Assembly: GCA_025084515.1 (NCBI GenBank) | Contig: JAJAGP010000047.1 | Location: 124,001-188,000, forward strand | Length of the DNA: 64,000 nt | Origin: Ancistrus triradiatus | Taxonomy: Eukaryota > Chordata > Actinopteri > Siluriformes > Loricariidae | Reading direction: 5' to 3' | In this document: positions 35,233 through 46,900 of the stretch, in pieces | Layout of the letters: each line of letters starts with the position of its first letter | Numbering within the stretch: the stretch's first letter is position 1 | Made by a program: the position numbers and the translations under genes | The notes under the pieces: generated by a model | Databases searched by the model: none | Seen by the model: only the letters and a program-made list of their open reading frames with translations | What the model was told of the DNA's origin: nothing

Positions 35233-35706
35233 TACAACCCCAATCTAGAAAAGTATGAAAAAAACGACAACGACATTTACTTATATTTCATTGCAGTACA
35301 TCTATTTCTGCATTTACCACTTTTGTAATTACCATTCTTTCACAACACTTAAAAGAGGTTTTGAGACTGAGGATACCCAGCATGTTATTTTGTCCCATTC
35401 TTCCTGAAGATGTAGGTGCAGGTGCAGGTTTGTCATTGTCACATTTTTTGTTTCAAATTTCTCTACACATTTGTTATTGGGGACAGGTCAGGCTTGCAGC
35501 CAGGCCAGTCCAGTGCCCATATCCTCTTCTTTAGCAGACAAGCCTTTGTATGTGTGCAGCATGTGGTTTTGCATTGTCTTGTTGAAAAATGCATGGACGT
35601 CCCTGGAAAAGATATTGTCTTGAAGGCAGCATATGCATTTTTTTACATTAATGCTGCCACCACAGAAGTGTAAATGACCATCGCCAAGTGGGGACATGAA
35701 GCCAAT
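35233..35706 (-). mobile_element. Tc1-like transposon, family 7, partial
   Basis: The terminal TACAACCCCAATCTAGAAAA and inner blocks (GTCTTGAAGGCAGCATATGC, CACAGAAGTGTAAATGACC) match the 3' end of this family read backwards. Only about 0.5 kb remains. Confidence 0.65.
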
Positions 35707-35709
35707 AAG

Positions 35710-36358
35710 TGTCATGATCTATATATACTGATAGCAAGTGCATATGTGCTCTTTATTACACCAGACATAGTACTGCACTGTGAAAGATGTAAATTAATGA
35801 AGGAAATTGTATGGACATTGTATAGGACACTAATTCTACAGACGTGTTAATGAGAACAAACTACTAATAAAGCAAAATAATGTTGAAAACAAACAGTGGT
35901 GACAAGACAAAACTGAATACACACAATGCTATGAAACCCATATAAAGCTATCCTGGACAATGAACAGAACTAGTCTAGAAAACGTGCTAACCTACTTAAT
36001 CCACTGCCCATGCTAACACAACCAAACTAATTCCTAATCAACACTCAGACAATGCTAGTACATACTCACAACTGTGCTAATACAACAGGGAAGTGCACAG
36101 ACAATAAACATCCAGCTAAACAATACTAATACATAAGGTGCTATAAGGCTAGTCACACAAAGAATGCTAACACCTACAACATGAAGATACCCTAGCATAA
36201 TAACCTGAAAATACAGAGAAGTACAGAGACCAAAATCACTAACCACCTACGACTATGGTGCAAATCCGGGAGCAAAGAAATCGCACAAAGTGCAAGAAGG
36301 TCTGACAAAGAGGTGTTCAGAACAGAAGGCTTAAATACTGTCGGCCGTCCTCATGACA
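35710..36358. repeat. 649-bp element with palindromic ends TGTCATGA/TCATGACA
   Basis: The ends are perfect 8-bp inverted repeats beginning TG and ending CA, as in an LTR. The interior has repeated variants of AATGCTAACAC. No clean target duplication and no coding content were found. It may be a solo LTR or a non-autonomous element. Confidence 0.35.
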
Positions 36359-36361
36359 TTT

Positions 36362-37262
36362 AGTCTCCAAACCAGAAAAAAGTTGGGACAGTAGGGAAAA
36401 TGCGAATAAAGAAATGCAGTGTGTCTTACATTTACTTTTAATTTAATTGCAAACAGTACGAACTCCAGAGTTATCAAATTCAAATTTTCAAATTCTTTTC
36501 ATTGTTTTCAAAGTCATTTCATTTGTTAATATCCATTGCTGCAATTCAGGCCTGCATCACATTCCAAAAAAGTTGGGATGGGGGCAATTTAGGGCTAGTA
36601 ATGAGGTTTAAAAAAAACTAAATAATGATGTGATTTCAAACAGGTCATGTCAACAAGTGATTGCAAGCATGATTTGGTACAAAAGCAGCCATTTGAGGAG
36701 CAAAGATGGGCAGAGGATCTCAACAAATGCATGAGAAAACGATTAAACTATTTAAAAACCAATGTTCTTAAAAGAAAGATTGGAAGGGATTTGCATTTTT
36801 CTCACTCTACAGTGCCTAATATCAATAAACAATTCAAGGAATCCAGAGGAATTTCAGTGCATGAAGGGCAAAAGCGCAAGCCCGGCGATCCCTGATGACT
36901 CACACGGCACTGCATCAAGAACCATCATTCATCGATAGCTGATAGAACCACATAGGCAAGGGATTACTTTGGCAAACCTTTGTCAAGCACTACAATACGG
37001 AGTTACATTCACAAATGCCAGTTAAAACATTACTGTGTAAAAAATAAAAGCAGCATTGACTTCTCTGGGCTCGTAGGCATCTCAGATTGATCATCACACA
37101 ATGGAAACGTTTATTGTGGTCAGATGAATCAGTATTTGCTATATTTTTTGTAAGATGACCATATAGACTGTTATCAGCAACAAATGCAAAAGCCAGAGTC
37201 TTTCATGATATGGGGTTCTGTCACTGCCCTTGGCACTTCAGAAAAAAATTGTGGCTATCTGT
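36362..37262 (+). mobile_element. Tc1-like transposon, family 7, decayed
   Basis: Left repeats with AAAAAAGTTGGGACAG and an inner copy CCAAAAAAGTTGGGATGGGG precede a start region, GCAAAGATGGGCAGAGGATC. The helix-turn-helix part (NVLKRKIGRDLHFSHSTVPNI) is readable in the frame 36647-36895. The catalytic part is decayed, with TTGTGGTCAGATGAATCAG near 37110. Confidence 0.75.
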
Positions 37263-37389
37263 TTTTGTGGTGAGAAAACATGCGTGTAAATATTATATTA
37301 AAACTAATTTTATCTGTGACCTGTTGTGGATGTTACCACAATTTGAATCTAAAGTCAGATGGAATAACAAATGTTTTATTTTCCTTGAC

Positions 37390-37615
37390 ATGTTTTAAGC
37401 ATTAATCTAAGTTGCTCACAAAGTAGCTCTAGCACCAATTCCCAAAGACATGATTCTCACTCAGAGAACCAACTGGAAACTGAGACTAATTCACACACAG
37501 GCATTCTGAAATTTCTCAGCTTCCTCAAGCATTTTATCTACTAATGCTTAATATATACCTTATAATATTATATTAAATGTAAGTCACTTTGGATAGCTGT
37601 GTATGCTAATGGCAG
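37390..37615 (+). repeat. LINE 3' end fragment
   Basis: It ends in TAAGTCACTTTGGATAGCTG, the tail type shared between fish LINEs and their SINE partners, preceded by a short C-terminal-like coding remnant. Confidence 0.4.
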
Positions 37616-37619
37616 CTAT

Positions 37620-39205
37620 ATATTTGGGGACAGCGATGAACTTGGTCTGCAACAATGTGTAGATAGATGGTATTAGTCAAAATAAAAACCACATAATTCC
37701 AGGACCCATAGAATTCCAGCATAACATTGCCCAAAATATTCACTCTGTCAGAGTTATTCACTTCAGCTCTCAGTAGTTTTAATGTAATGGTTGATGGGTG
37801 AAAGGTAGTTCTAATTGTTAGGTAGTTATTTTTGTTTGAGATTACTGATGTCCTATTTGTCAATGGTGGTTTATTATGGGATTTGGTTTATCCAAAGCGC
37901 CTTCAAGAAATTATTCCAGGAGCTGCTCCTGGTTGGTAATATTTTCAATAGTAAAATGTGTAGTACTTCTTCAAACAGCTGAGAAGGTACTGACCCCTAA
38001 TGACACACACACCAATTTGTTCTAGTGTGTGTTAATATCGACCTCACACAAGTGCGGTTCAAGTTTTGCATGTGGATATAGTTTGTACTTTATTAGATGC
38101 AGATGTACTAGTTTATTCATCAAATCTCCAGAAAAATCCAACCTAGGAAATCATAGTAATCCTCATAAAATGTACAGTCAAAGAAAATCAGCTGCCACTG
38201 ACTTGACTAACACTAACAATTATATTTTGATCATAGATAGTCCACAATCCTTTGTGCAGCTATTAAAGCAACATAAAGCTTTTCCACATTCATAGGTGTC
38301 CTAAAGGAAGCAAAGCAATGCTTCCTACTTTTTCCATCGCGTGTCATCCTTTTTAGTGGGGGATCTAACTAAACATCATTGGTATCTGTTCAGTAAAGTG
38401 TTCGTGGTGATTGTAGAAGTTTTAATCGGTTCTCAACATTTTTCACAACACTTCATATTTTAGAAATTCTTCTGCACAACATCAGAAGAATACATTATTT
38501 TCTTACCACAGAAACTGTTCAGATCCCCATATAGTCTCTCATCAATTCCAGACTCTCATATTACAATGTTATGGTTGCTGATCTGCCTTCACATTCCACT
38601 TCCTGTCTAGGTCATGACCTTGTTAGGTCATTATCTCATGTAAATCCTCTACAGAGATCACTCAATTGGATTCTTGTTCCAGCTAGGACAAAATTAAAAT
38701 TCTAGCCCTGGCTTTTCAGGCTTGCAGAGGTTTTGCTATATGTTATCTACATTCTTTGATTCAGAACTACACATCTGCATGCCAATTCAGGTCTTCAGCC
38801 TTAGAGATCTAAGTATGCCTGCAAGGCGAGATCTCAATGTTTATGCATCCTGTCTTCTCACTGGCAAATTTGCCATTTTTACTTGCATTATTTCCCTATG
38901 TATCTTTTGCAGATGGCAGGTCTTGTCAATGTTTCTGCTTGTGAATGTGCTTTAGTATGAGTATGGAGATATGTTGGTCTTTGGCTAATAAGATGAGATG
39001 TTTCAGACCTTCAGGCATGGCTGTCTTACATAACCTTACACTGACTCTTACAAAACTGTCTCCAAGTACAGGATTCAAACTATGGATGGTACTGTGTTTT
39101 TTAACTTCAGGTTTACTTGATACCAATACAACAACTGTGAGAAGTGTATGTAAAAATGTATGTAGAAGTGTTTTAATTTATTTAACATTCAAACAAAGGC
39201 AGTTT
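37620..39205. other. no gene seen; possible LINE C-terminal remnant at 38580-38860
   Basis: Near 38650-38850 translations resemble the C-terminal part of L2-type ORF2 (SLNWI, then FSLRDLSMPARRDL), but too weakly for a firm call. Nothing else was recognised. Confidence 0.35.
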
Positions 39206-39209
39206 GAAA

Positions 39210-39787
39210 TACAATTGACTTTTTCGGGCTATAAAGCGCACTGGGTTATAAGGCGCAATATCAATGATCGACTACTAACGGGTCTATTTTCATACATAAA
39301 GCGCACCGGGTTATAAGACGCATTAAATGAAACAAAAGTCTTAAGTTCCGTCGGAAGCTCAGTTTGGTCTTTACCTGGCGCAGGGCGTCTTCTTGCTTCC
39401 TCCACTTCCGTACCATTGATTCGTTAATGTTGAATTCTCTCGCAGCTGCTCTATGTCCATGTTGTACTGCGTGACTGATAGCGTTGAGTTTGAAATCCGC
39501 TTCGAAAATGAATGAATGAATGCACGTACCCTAATGCTGAAGCACATACCGTATTACTCCGTGATGCTGCGCACTACGGTGGTCGTAAGCTTCGTAACTT
39601 ACCAAGGCCATGCTAAAACATTTCGACAGATTTATGGGTGCCGTGTACCATCTACAATCAATTCTAGGTCAGAAAGCACAACCAGAATTAATTCATACAT
39701 TAGGCACACTGCATTTTAAGGCACACTGTCGATTTTTGAGAAATTTAAAGGATTTTAAGTGCGCCTTATGGTCCGAAAAATACGGTA
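39210..39787 (-). pseudogene. pogo-like transposon, internally deleted, with N-terminal DNA-binding segment
   Basis: The ends TTTTCGGGCTATAAAGCGCA and (complement) TACCGTATTTTTCGGACCAT form the typical inverted repeat of this family. Between them a minus-strand segment at 39490-39340 reads ADFKLNAISHAVQHG, then AAAREFNINESMVRKWRKQE. This is the helix-turn-helix that pogo transposases use to bind their ends. The catalytic domain is absent. Confidence 0.75.
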
Positions 39788-39789
39788 GT

Positions 39790-40745
39790 GTAAGTGTAGT
39801 AAAAGTAAGACATTTTGGATAGTGGCATCAGCTCCTTTTTTACTTCCGGTCTATCACAATCCTATAATCTCCAAGTTGTACAGCCATTACCTCGTTATCT
39901 CGCCCAACCCGCCACCCCCCAATTATCTCAACAAACCGATTTCTCACCACCTGTGATGGCAGGATGGATTTCCCTCCATGCACTTTATCTTGAAAAGTCG
40001 GCAATCTTGACTCTCACCCTTGCCATTCTTGGAATGTGACAAATGTCTTGCCAGCAATGAAATTCCATGCCGTTAAGCCGCCAAGTTGTCAGCCAACTGG
40101 TCGGTAGGTGTCACTTTAATCCTACTGACAGGGTCGCATACACAGGCTGCACCGTATGGTAACAGCAAGCCGTGCTACTGGTCACACCCCCTTCTCTCCT
40201 CCCCCATTCAATAAAAATTATTTTGAGCAAAAGATGTGATGACATGACTAGAAACTGTACATGTACATGTACGTACATTGTAAATGTGATTGTATGATCA
40301 TGAGAGCTGCTCAGTAACACAGACTATGTCAGCATCATGCATGAATGTCACTGCCTTTGTATAATGTTTTTGTAAGCTTGTTAAGTCGCCATACTCACCT
40401 CTCGCCAAAAATAGTCATGAAACAGAGGTAGGCCAGGTAACATGGTAAGATTGTATTTCAGTTGTTCTATCACAATCCTTGGTCACATACCCAAAGCTCA
40501 GACAACCAACTTGAATACCTTTATCTTTTAGAAAGTTAGTATGTCCCACTGCTTCTTCTTTTCCAATTGTGTACAAACCAATGAATGATAATGGGAACAA
40601 AATAAGCATGCATTTCACATCTTAGATACAGTATGTTTTGAAATTGTGTTTGCCTGGCCCTTTCCAGTGTAGGCATATCATAATTACAACAGGGGTAATG
40701 ATGTTCATGCTCTTTGCTATGCAATATGATGTACATCTTGTGGTC
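39790..40745. other. no gene seen
   Basis: Mixed single-copy-looking DNA with small open frames on both strands. None was recognised. Confidence 0.45.
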
Positions 40746-40749
40746 ATGA

Positions 40750-41050
40750 GCTGCACGGTGGCTCGGTGTGTAGCACTGGTACCTCACAGCAAGAAGGTAC
40801 TGGCATCAAACCCAGGAGGAGTGGTCTTGGTCCTCCCTGTGTCCATGTGGGTTTACTCCAGGTACTCCAGTTTCCTCCCACAGTCCAAAGACTTGCGTGT
40901 TAGGTTAATTTGTGTCTCTAAAGTGCCCCTAGTGTGTGAGTGTGAGTATGAGTCTGTATGTGCCCTATGATGGATTGGTGCCCTGTCTAGGGCTGTTCCT
41001 GTCTTGCTGGGCACGGGCTCTTCTGCGACCCTGACCAGGATTAAGCGCAT
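40750..41050 (+). repeat. tRNA-headed interspersed repeat (family 2), most complete copy
   Basis: It starts GCACGGTGGCTCGGTGTG (A-box-like) with a B-box-like GGCATCAAACCC. The body follows (TACTCCAGTTTCCTCCCACA, CAGTCCAAAGACTTGCGTG) and then CTGACCAGGATTAAGCGC. The copies at 14866-15145 and 2790-2925 are on the other strand. Confidence 0.75.
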
Positions 41051-41549
41051 AAGAAAGTCAATGTATGAATCTTGTGGTTATATGTACTGCATCATACTGT
41101 GTTGTGCTGAGAAGTTTAATGGCACATTCTCCGCGCATTGCAATTTGCTATTTGATTGTGCAAACAAACTCCCGTATGATGGCATTTAGGTTAAAAGGTG
41201 TTATTATGTTTAAGTATTTTACATAAATACATGTATTTGTGCATTTTTGTTTATGTGTGTAACTGTATGTGTCTGTAACTGTATATGTGTGTATGAACTA
41301 CTTTTGAGCTTGGGCAGTTATTTAGCCATTCTCTCAGTTTTTGTAAATTCTCATGCATGGGAATGTTTTGAACTTGAAAGATATGTATATAACAGTATAG
41401 AAAGCTGACACTTCCTTGCTAAAAGTAGCAATAACCAGCATAAGTTGTGTTTTGGTGTTCTGATTGTGCTGATAGTGAATACTGTATCTCCAATATGAGA
41501 TGCTGGTCTGTAAGTAGATGGTTATCAACACTTAATGCTGGTATCACTT

Positions 41550-41886
41550 AATGTTAGGTATTTTGCGAAGGGCTGACTGCGGTTTTGGCTTGGGGCTCCA
41601 TGACCGTGTAAAGGCGCAGGCCTTGATCATTTTACCTGGCTGCCCTACTCTCCTAATATGCATTTGTACGTTGGTATAATTTGCAGGTTCCTTGTTTCAA
41701 ATATGCTACATAGGTATAATTCTCAGACTCCTTGTTTCTAATATTTTACTGTTTCTAGCTACCTGTCTCTTTGTGTACGTGACTTCTCCCTCATATAACT
41801 TTTAGAACCGACTGTTCTTTTGACAGTAACAATGTTTCTCTCACACTCAAAAGCTGCATCCCCATTTTATGGCCTATCTCTAACAC

Positions 41887-41948
<62 letters not shown>

Positions 41949-42055
41949 GTTGTTTGTCTCACTGTATAAATACTTTCTGCTTATCTGTAATAAATTGGAA
42001 GACTCTGAATCCTCTTGTATGGACTCTGTCTTTCTCAAGAGCTTGTAATGAAAAT
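41550..42055 (+). repeat. possible solo LTR
   Basis: The stretch has a TATA-like GTATAAATAC near 41966 and AATAAA near 41989, with a TG-type start around 41552. It is split by a CA microsatellite. Ends and target duplication could not be fixed, so this is a weak call. Confidence 0.2.
41889..41947. repeat. (CA)n microsatellite
   Basis: About 29 perfect CA units. Confidence 0.97.
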
Positions 42056-42235
42056 CAACTCATCATGTCTTGATCCAACTAGAAGGAAAAATTACCTTAA
42101 ACTTAGTCAACCAGTTTAACCAGTTAACTGTTGCTGGCCAGCCTGCAAGATCTTGCTAGCTAGTTTCCCAGCTTGAGCTGGTTTGGCCGAGCACGGAAAT
42201 TGTGCTAGTCTTGGTGATATAGGTATCACTATACT

Positions 42236-43268
42236 TAGGGCTGCAACAACGAATCGATAAAATCGATAATAATCGATTATTAAAAGTGTTGGCAACGAAT
42301 TTCATTATCGATTTGTTGTGTCGCATGATTTATGTGTCCCCCGCCTTATCATATCTGCTTATGTCACTTCGTCAACACTGGAAAAAAAATACGAGCGAGT
42401 TGTACGGAGCGAGGTGGAGCAGTTGCGGATGCGGAATCTTCAAAATAAGTTAGCGTTAAGAATTAAATAAATTCTACAAATGAAACATGACTGACGCAGA
42501 GAAGAAAGTTCGGCTTAAGTCCTCAAAAGTATAGGAGCACTTCACGCTTCACACAACAAAAAATGTGCAACATGCAAGCTTTGCAAAAGTGATTTGACCT
42601 GGCACGGGAGCACCACGGTGATAATACAGCCCTCGAAACGGAAACATGTTGCAGTCACCGGATGAGGATGAAGGGAGCTCAACAACAGCGTAAGTCACCA
42701 CAATATCCCAAGTTTGTTCCGTTTTGAAGTGAGGAAACATAACGGCGCACTCACACTATGTGAACGGACACATGCTGTTTGATGCTGTTTTTGCTTGTTA
42801 GCTGGATAATGACAATGATTTAGTTAGAGACAGATATCCTATATTGGCCAGGCTAGCCAAGTCCTATTTATGCATTCCTGGTACTTCAACACTGTCTGAG
42901 TGTTTATTTTCTGCGGCAGGAAATATAGTCTCTAAAAAGAGAGCCAGCTTTAGCCAGGAGAATGTTGACATGCTAACATTTTTGGCTTGCAATGCAAAGT
43001 TTCTAAAGAAAGAGTTGAGAATGAGTTTGTATGTAGTGTTTGCATCAGAGATACACTTATTTTTCTTTATTATTTAATTTGTTATTTTAATTTATTAAAA
43101 ATTTAATTTATTATTCATTTATTGTAAGCACGTATTTGCTCTGTTATTTAATGTTATATTTCTGAATAAAGACATGGCAAGGTTTTTTTTTAACCCGATA
43201 CATCGATTAATCGGAAAAATAATCAAACGATTAATCGATTATTAAAATAATCGTTAGTTACTAAACCC
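42236..43268 (+). pseudogene. BED-type hAT transposon, internally deleted (copy I)
   Basis: It starts TAGGGCTGCAACAACGAATC, and its right end has ATTAATCGATTATT before decaying. Only the two ends of the transposase remain. An N-terminal part near 42488-42680 (MTDAEKKVRLKSSK, then a BED-finger-like region) meets a stop. The C-terminal dimerisation block at 42844-43020 reads YLCIPGTSTLSECLFSAAG, then KKRASFSQENVDML. The middle, with the catalytic residues, is missing. Copy II at 57228-58245 has the same junction. The right end lies about 370 bp upstream of the arsj start codon. Confidence 0.85.
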
Positions 43269-43452
43269 ATGCAGTTTTAACGGAAGTAATAGACTAGATG
43301 TAATACTGATCCACAAATTTCCAAAAAAGATAGCTGATGCTATTTGCTTTTAAATGGCCCCTCAAAATGTGTTAGTTTGCTCAAGATGGTAATATCGAGA
43401 ACATGAACCTAACTGCCAAGCGCTTCTGCCCCACCCGCTCACCGCGCCGCCT

Positions 43453-43456
<4 letters not shown>

Positions 43457-43491
<35 letters not shown>
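43457..43491. repeat. (TC)n microsatellite upstream of arsj
   Basis: A perfect CT run about 150 bp upstream of the arsj ATG. Pyrimidine runs are frequent in promoters and 5' UTRs; no function is shown. Confidence 0.95.
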
Positions 43492-43493
<2 letters not shown>

Positions 43494-43529
43494 GCAGTCA
43501 CACACGTACACACACACACACAGACCACA

Positions 43530-43559
43530 ATGAGCGCGGCATCCGAACCGGGTGAGTGA
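43530..43559 (+). other. possible short upstream ORF of arsj
   Basis: An ATG at 43530 opens nine codons and stops at 43557-43559. A second ATG at 43578 opens a frame that overlaps the arsj start and runs to 43838. They matter only if transcription begins upstream of them, which is not known. Confidence 0.25.
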
Positions 43560-43639
43560 AGCAGTTTGTTGAGCTTCATGAGCCACTCATATGTGGACAG
43601 TGGAAGCGGACGGTGTGAAGCTGCGCTAAAGAGGCGGCC

Positions 43640-43926
43640 ATGTTTCTGCTCGCAGTGCTGGCCGGTTTCTGCCTCTGCTGCGCAGCCGCATCCGCGAGAT
43701 GGACCAAAAACTTTCACCCCAGCTCCAACGAGGTGGACAAACGCGGCTCTCAGCCGCACATCATCTTCGTCATGGTGGACGACCAAGGCTTCAGGGACGT
43801 GGGATATCACGGGTCCGAAATCAAAACGCCCACACTGAACTGGCTCGCAGCGAACGGAGTCAAGCTGGAGAATTACTACGTGCAGCCGCTGTGCAGTCCT
43901 TCTCGTAGCCAACTTATGACCGGCAG
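43640..43926 (+). CDS. arsj: arsj exon 1 (coding part)
   Basis: 95 complete codons plus two bases, ending GGCAG before donor GTGAGC. It is GC-rich compared with the flanks. The start is supported by the signal peptide that follows at once. The open frame runs only one codon past the splice site before a stop. Confidence 0.93.
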
Positions 43927-46900
43927 GTGAGCTCCAAGTTTGCGCATACACGCCATCATGTTCATCATCGTCAGATAAGAGACAAGAAAAGATATATGCA
44001 TAGTGTGCAAATTTCTTTTGGGACTGTCTTGCATAAATTGTCTATTTCCTAGGAAACTTAAATGCTCAGATCTGCACTGAATAAGTTTGTAGACTACATT
44101 TCACTATAAAACACTCAAGTCTGTACTGAACAGTTTACACTAAATGCTCAATTCTCTAAACAGTTAAGTATGTGATGTGTACAGTCAAATGTACAATTTA
44201 CAATGACAAACATGTGCTTATTGTAGTTCATAGATGATCAAATCTATACCAAAACATTGACATGTTGTACATGTCGGATTAAATCACTCAAATGCATGTA
44301 CCATTTATAATAAAGCTCTAGAGTCTGTAGTATGAAATTTTTAAGAAGTAAATGCTTAAATGTAAACTAAAACATTGACATTTTGTGCTAAATACATAAA
44401 TCTGTATTAAGGCATGTACATGTTTGCAAAAAGCAATCAAGTTATACTAAAGCGCAACCTTTAAAGCCTGTAAGGAACAGTATGTACACTTTCATGGAGA
44501 GTGCTCAAATCTAAAGTATATACAAGATGGCATGTCAGCCAAGCCACTGCAGTAACTGTCATGTAGAAAAAGCCAGTGGCATGTGAAACGTCACGGTACA
44601 GTAACTGCTGCTGCAAGATGTTGTATTTTGAAGCCCTTAAATCAAATTTTGTCAGTCCCATGCACTTGCTTGGATGACTTGCTTGGATGTCGTTTCTTTG
44701 TTGGCTTCCAGATCCAAAAAACATGGGATTCAACAAGTCGTCCAGATTTTGCTCAGTTTTGTACGTCACAAACTACATCTAGAATTATACTACCCAACTT
44801 CTCAGTACCTCCACCCATAGTCTGAGAACTTCTGGTCTGCATCCAAATGCACTCTTGTGTAGTTTGATTAGCGTGTAAATGCAACACGGACTACAGAAGA
44901 GTAAACGAACCAAACTCAGGGGGTGATGTTACAAAAAGCAACGTTTTAAGAGGTAGCACCCATGGAGAAAGCTCTTTAGACTCAGATGACTACAACAAAC
45001 TCAGCTCTTACAAACTCAATTCCCTGCAGTCCACAAGTTGTTTTGCTGTGTTGTATACATTATAAACAGCAATACTTTAAAGAGATTGATAAGGAAATGA
45101 ACATACCTTTTATTTTCTTGTCATATCTGCTTGCATAAAGACAGTTTGTACTTTATAATAGACTGTACTTTATACATGTGTCTCATGTTTTAGTGTTTCT
45201 GTTGTGGCTTACACCTAACAAACCTGTTAACATGCAATAAATAGTGGTTTAACAGTGAGATCTGAAAGGAGTGGCTGAGGTTGTACATTTATGCAAAATT
45301 GTAAGTATGTACTTAACTGTCTGTTCTTGAGGATAATACTTGGGTGGTATCTGTTAGTGTTAATGTAAACCACGTTTGGAAATCAACTTCGGTGTGTTTG
45401 GTACATAGCAGAATCACCAATACAGAGTCACTGATGACATTTAAAGGGCAAGGCAACTATAGACCTAATTAATTACATTTAAAATAAGATACTGTGAACC
45501 TGTATGTGCCTGTAAGAAGAAATGAAACTAAGTAGAGACAATTCAATCTGTTAGAGAAAATTCAATCTGCCTCTAAAAACAGGGATAGGCCTCATTAAAG
45601 TATTTCAATCTAAGAGAAGCCAAGGGTCTCCTGCTTGATGTGAATAAGGTACCTATAGATCTGGCATGAATGGTGTTGGAAAGGCTGGATTAAGCGTAGC
45701 TGGTTAGGCCCTGGCTCCCTTCAATTTAAATTAAACATTTATGAAAATTAATGAATTTAAAATATATTGGAGGGTGCAGTTCAAGGTTGTCACTGATCTT
45801 ATTTCACCTTTTATCCCCGGTTGTCCTTATCAGTCTGCCGCATATCCCAGAAAGCACAGGGCATAGATGTCCAACTTGGCCAGAATGCACCTCCTGGGAA
45901 GACACTGGGTGGGCTAGTGTGTTAGGCCACAGCACCTATTGAGTACTGTCAGTAAATGCAAATTATGTCATTCCAGTCTCTTAGTGAGCAGTGTGTATGA
46001 TGAAGAGAGATCTGATTTTCACATTGTGCCATGACAAAATATCACCTTCTCAAACCCAACCTTTAGCATCCTACAGGTATTTCTCTGTACACATACACAC
46101 TTGGTCACTTCTCTAATCATGAGGTATCAGGTTAAAGGCAACCTGCCACTCTCCACACTGTGATTTTCTTAAAAACCCTGAATTATGGGTTGGTTAAATT
46201 ACACTGGGCAACAAAATTGTACATTTTTTGTCCCACAAACTAACGTAGGTGGATCACGTAGAACTTTTTACATGTTTTTTGAGAGAGCAATTTAACTTTA
46301 CAATAAGTGTGTACTACTTATTAATAAATAAAGCTGTTATTACATATACAATGTGTATACACTTGCTTCTAAAATGTACAAGTGTGTTTATATTGTCTGC
46401 TTTCTCATCACCAGACTCATTGTCAATTGGTGTCACATTTATGTTTTTGGTGACTCTGGCACAGGTAATTTCTGAAGTACTGGCCTCAGATGTTAGATTA
46501 GGGTATTTAGCAGTATGTTTGGATTTCTTTGTTATACCCTTTATTTTTGTCAGGCAGAAGTAGCGATCCAAAGCACAATCTTTGTGCTGTCTGAAAACCA
46601 TGGAATGGCAAAAGGCATTTGGAGTGAACCCTTAGCTGTTATTCGTGGTTGTGTGTTGTGATAGGTGTTGTTGGCTATTTTTTCCCTTTCCCATTGCCCT
46701 TTTCCAATTCTGGCATCAAAACCCTAGAGTAGGATGTAACAGAATTTTGGGCTTTGTCCAGGATTCCAGTATTTAGTTGTAAATGTGTTTGTGTTATGTC
46801 TGAAGTTACTCAGCCATACATCCATAGTGACTTTTTCTGATGAAATTGTCTCTAGAAATTATTTTCTTTTTTTCATCTGCTGTGTATTAGGCATGGCTGC

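Noticed and set aside
43927..43930. stop codon right after MTGR as the end of arsj
   Set aside because: It lies in the splice donor (GTGAGC). Exon 2 at 63828 continues the sulfatase domain in the matching phase.
43490..43951. 153-codon minus-strand frame over arsj exon 1
   Set aside because: It is the complement of a GC-rich sulfatase exon and has no known domain.
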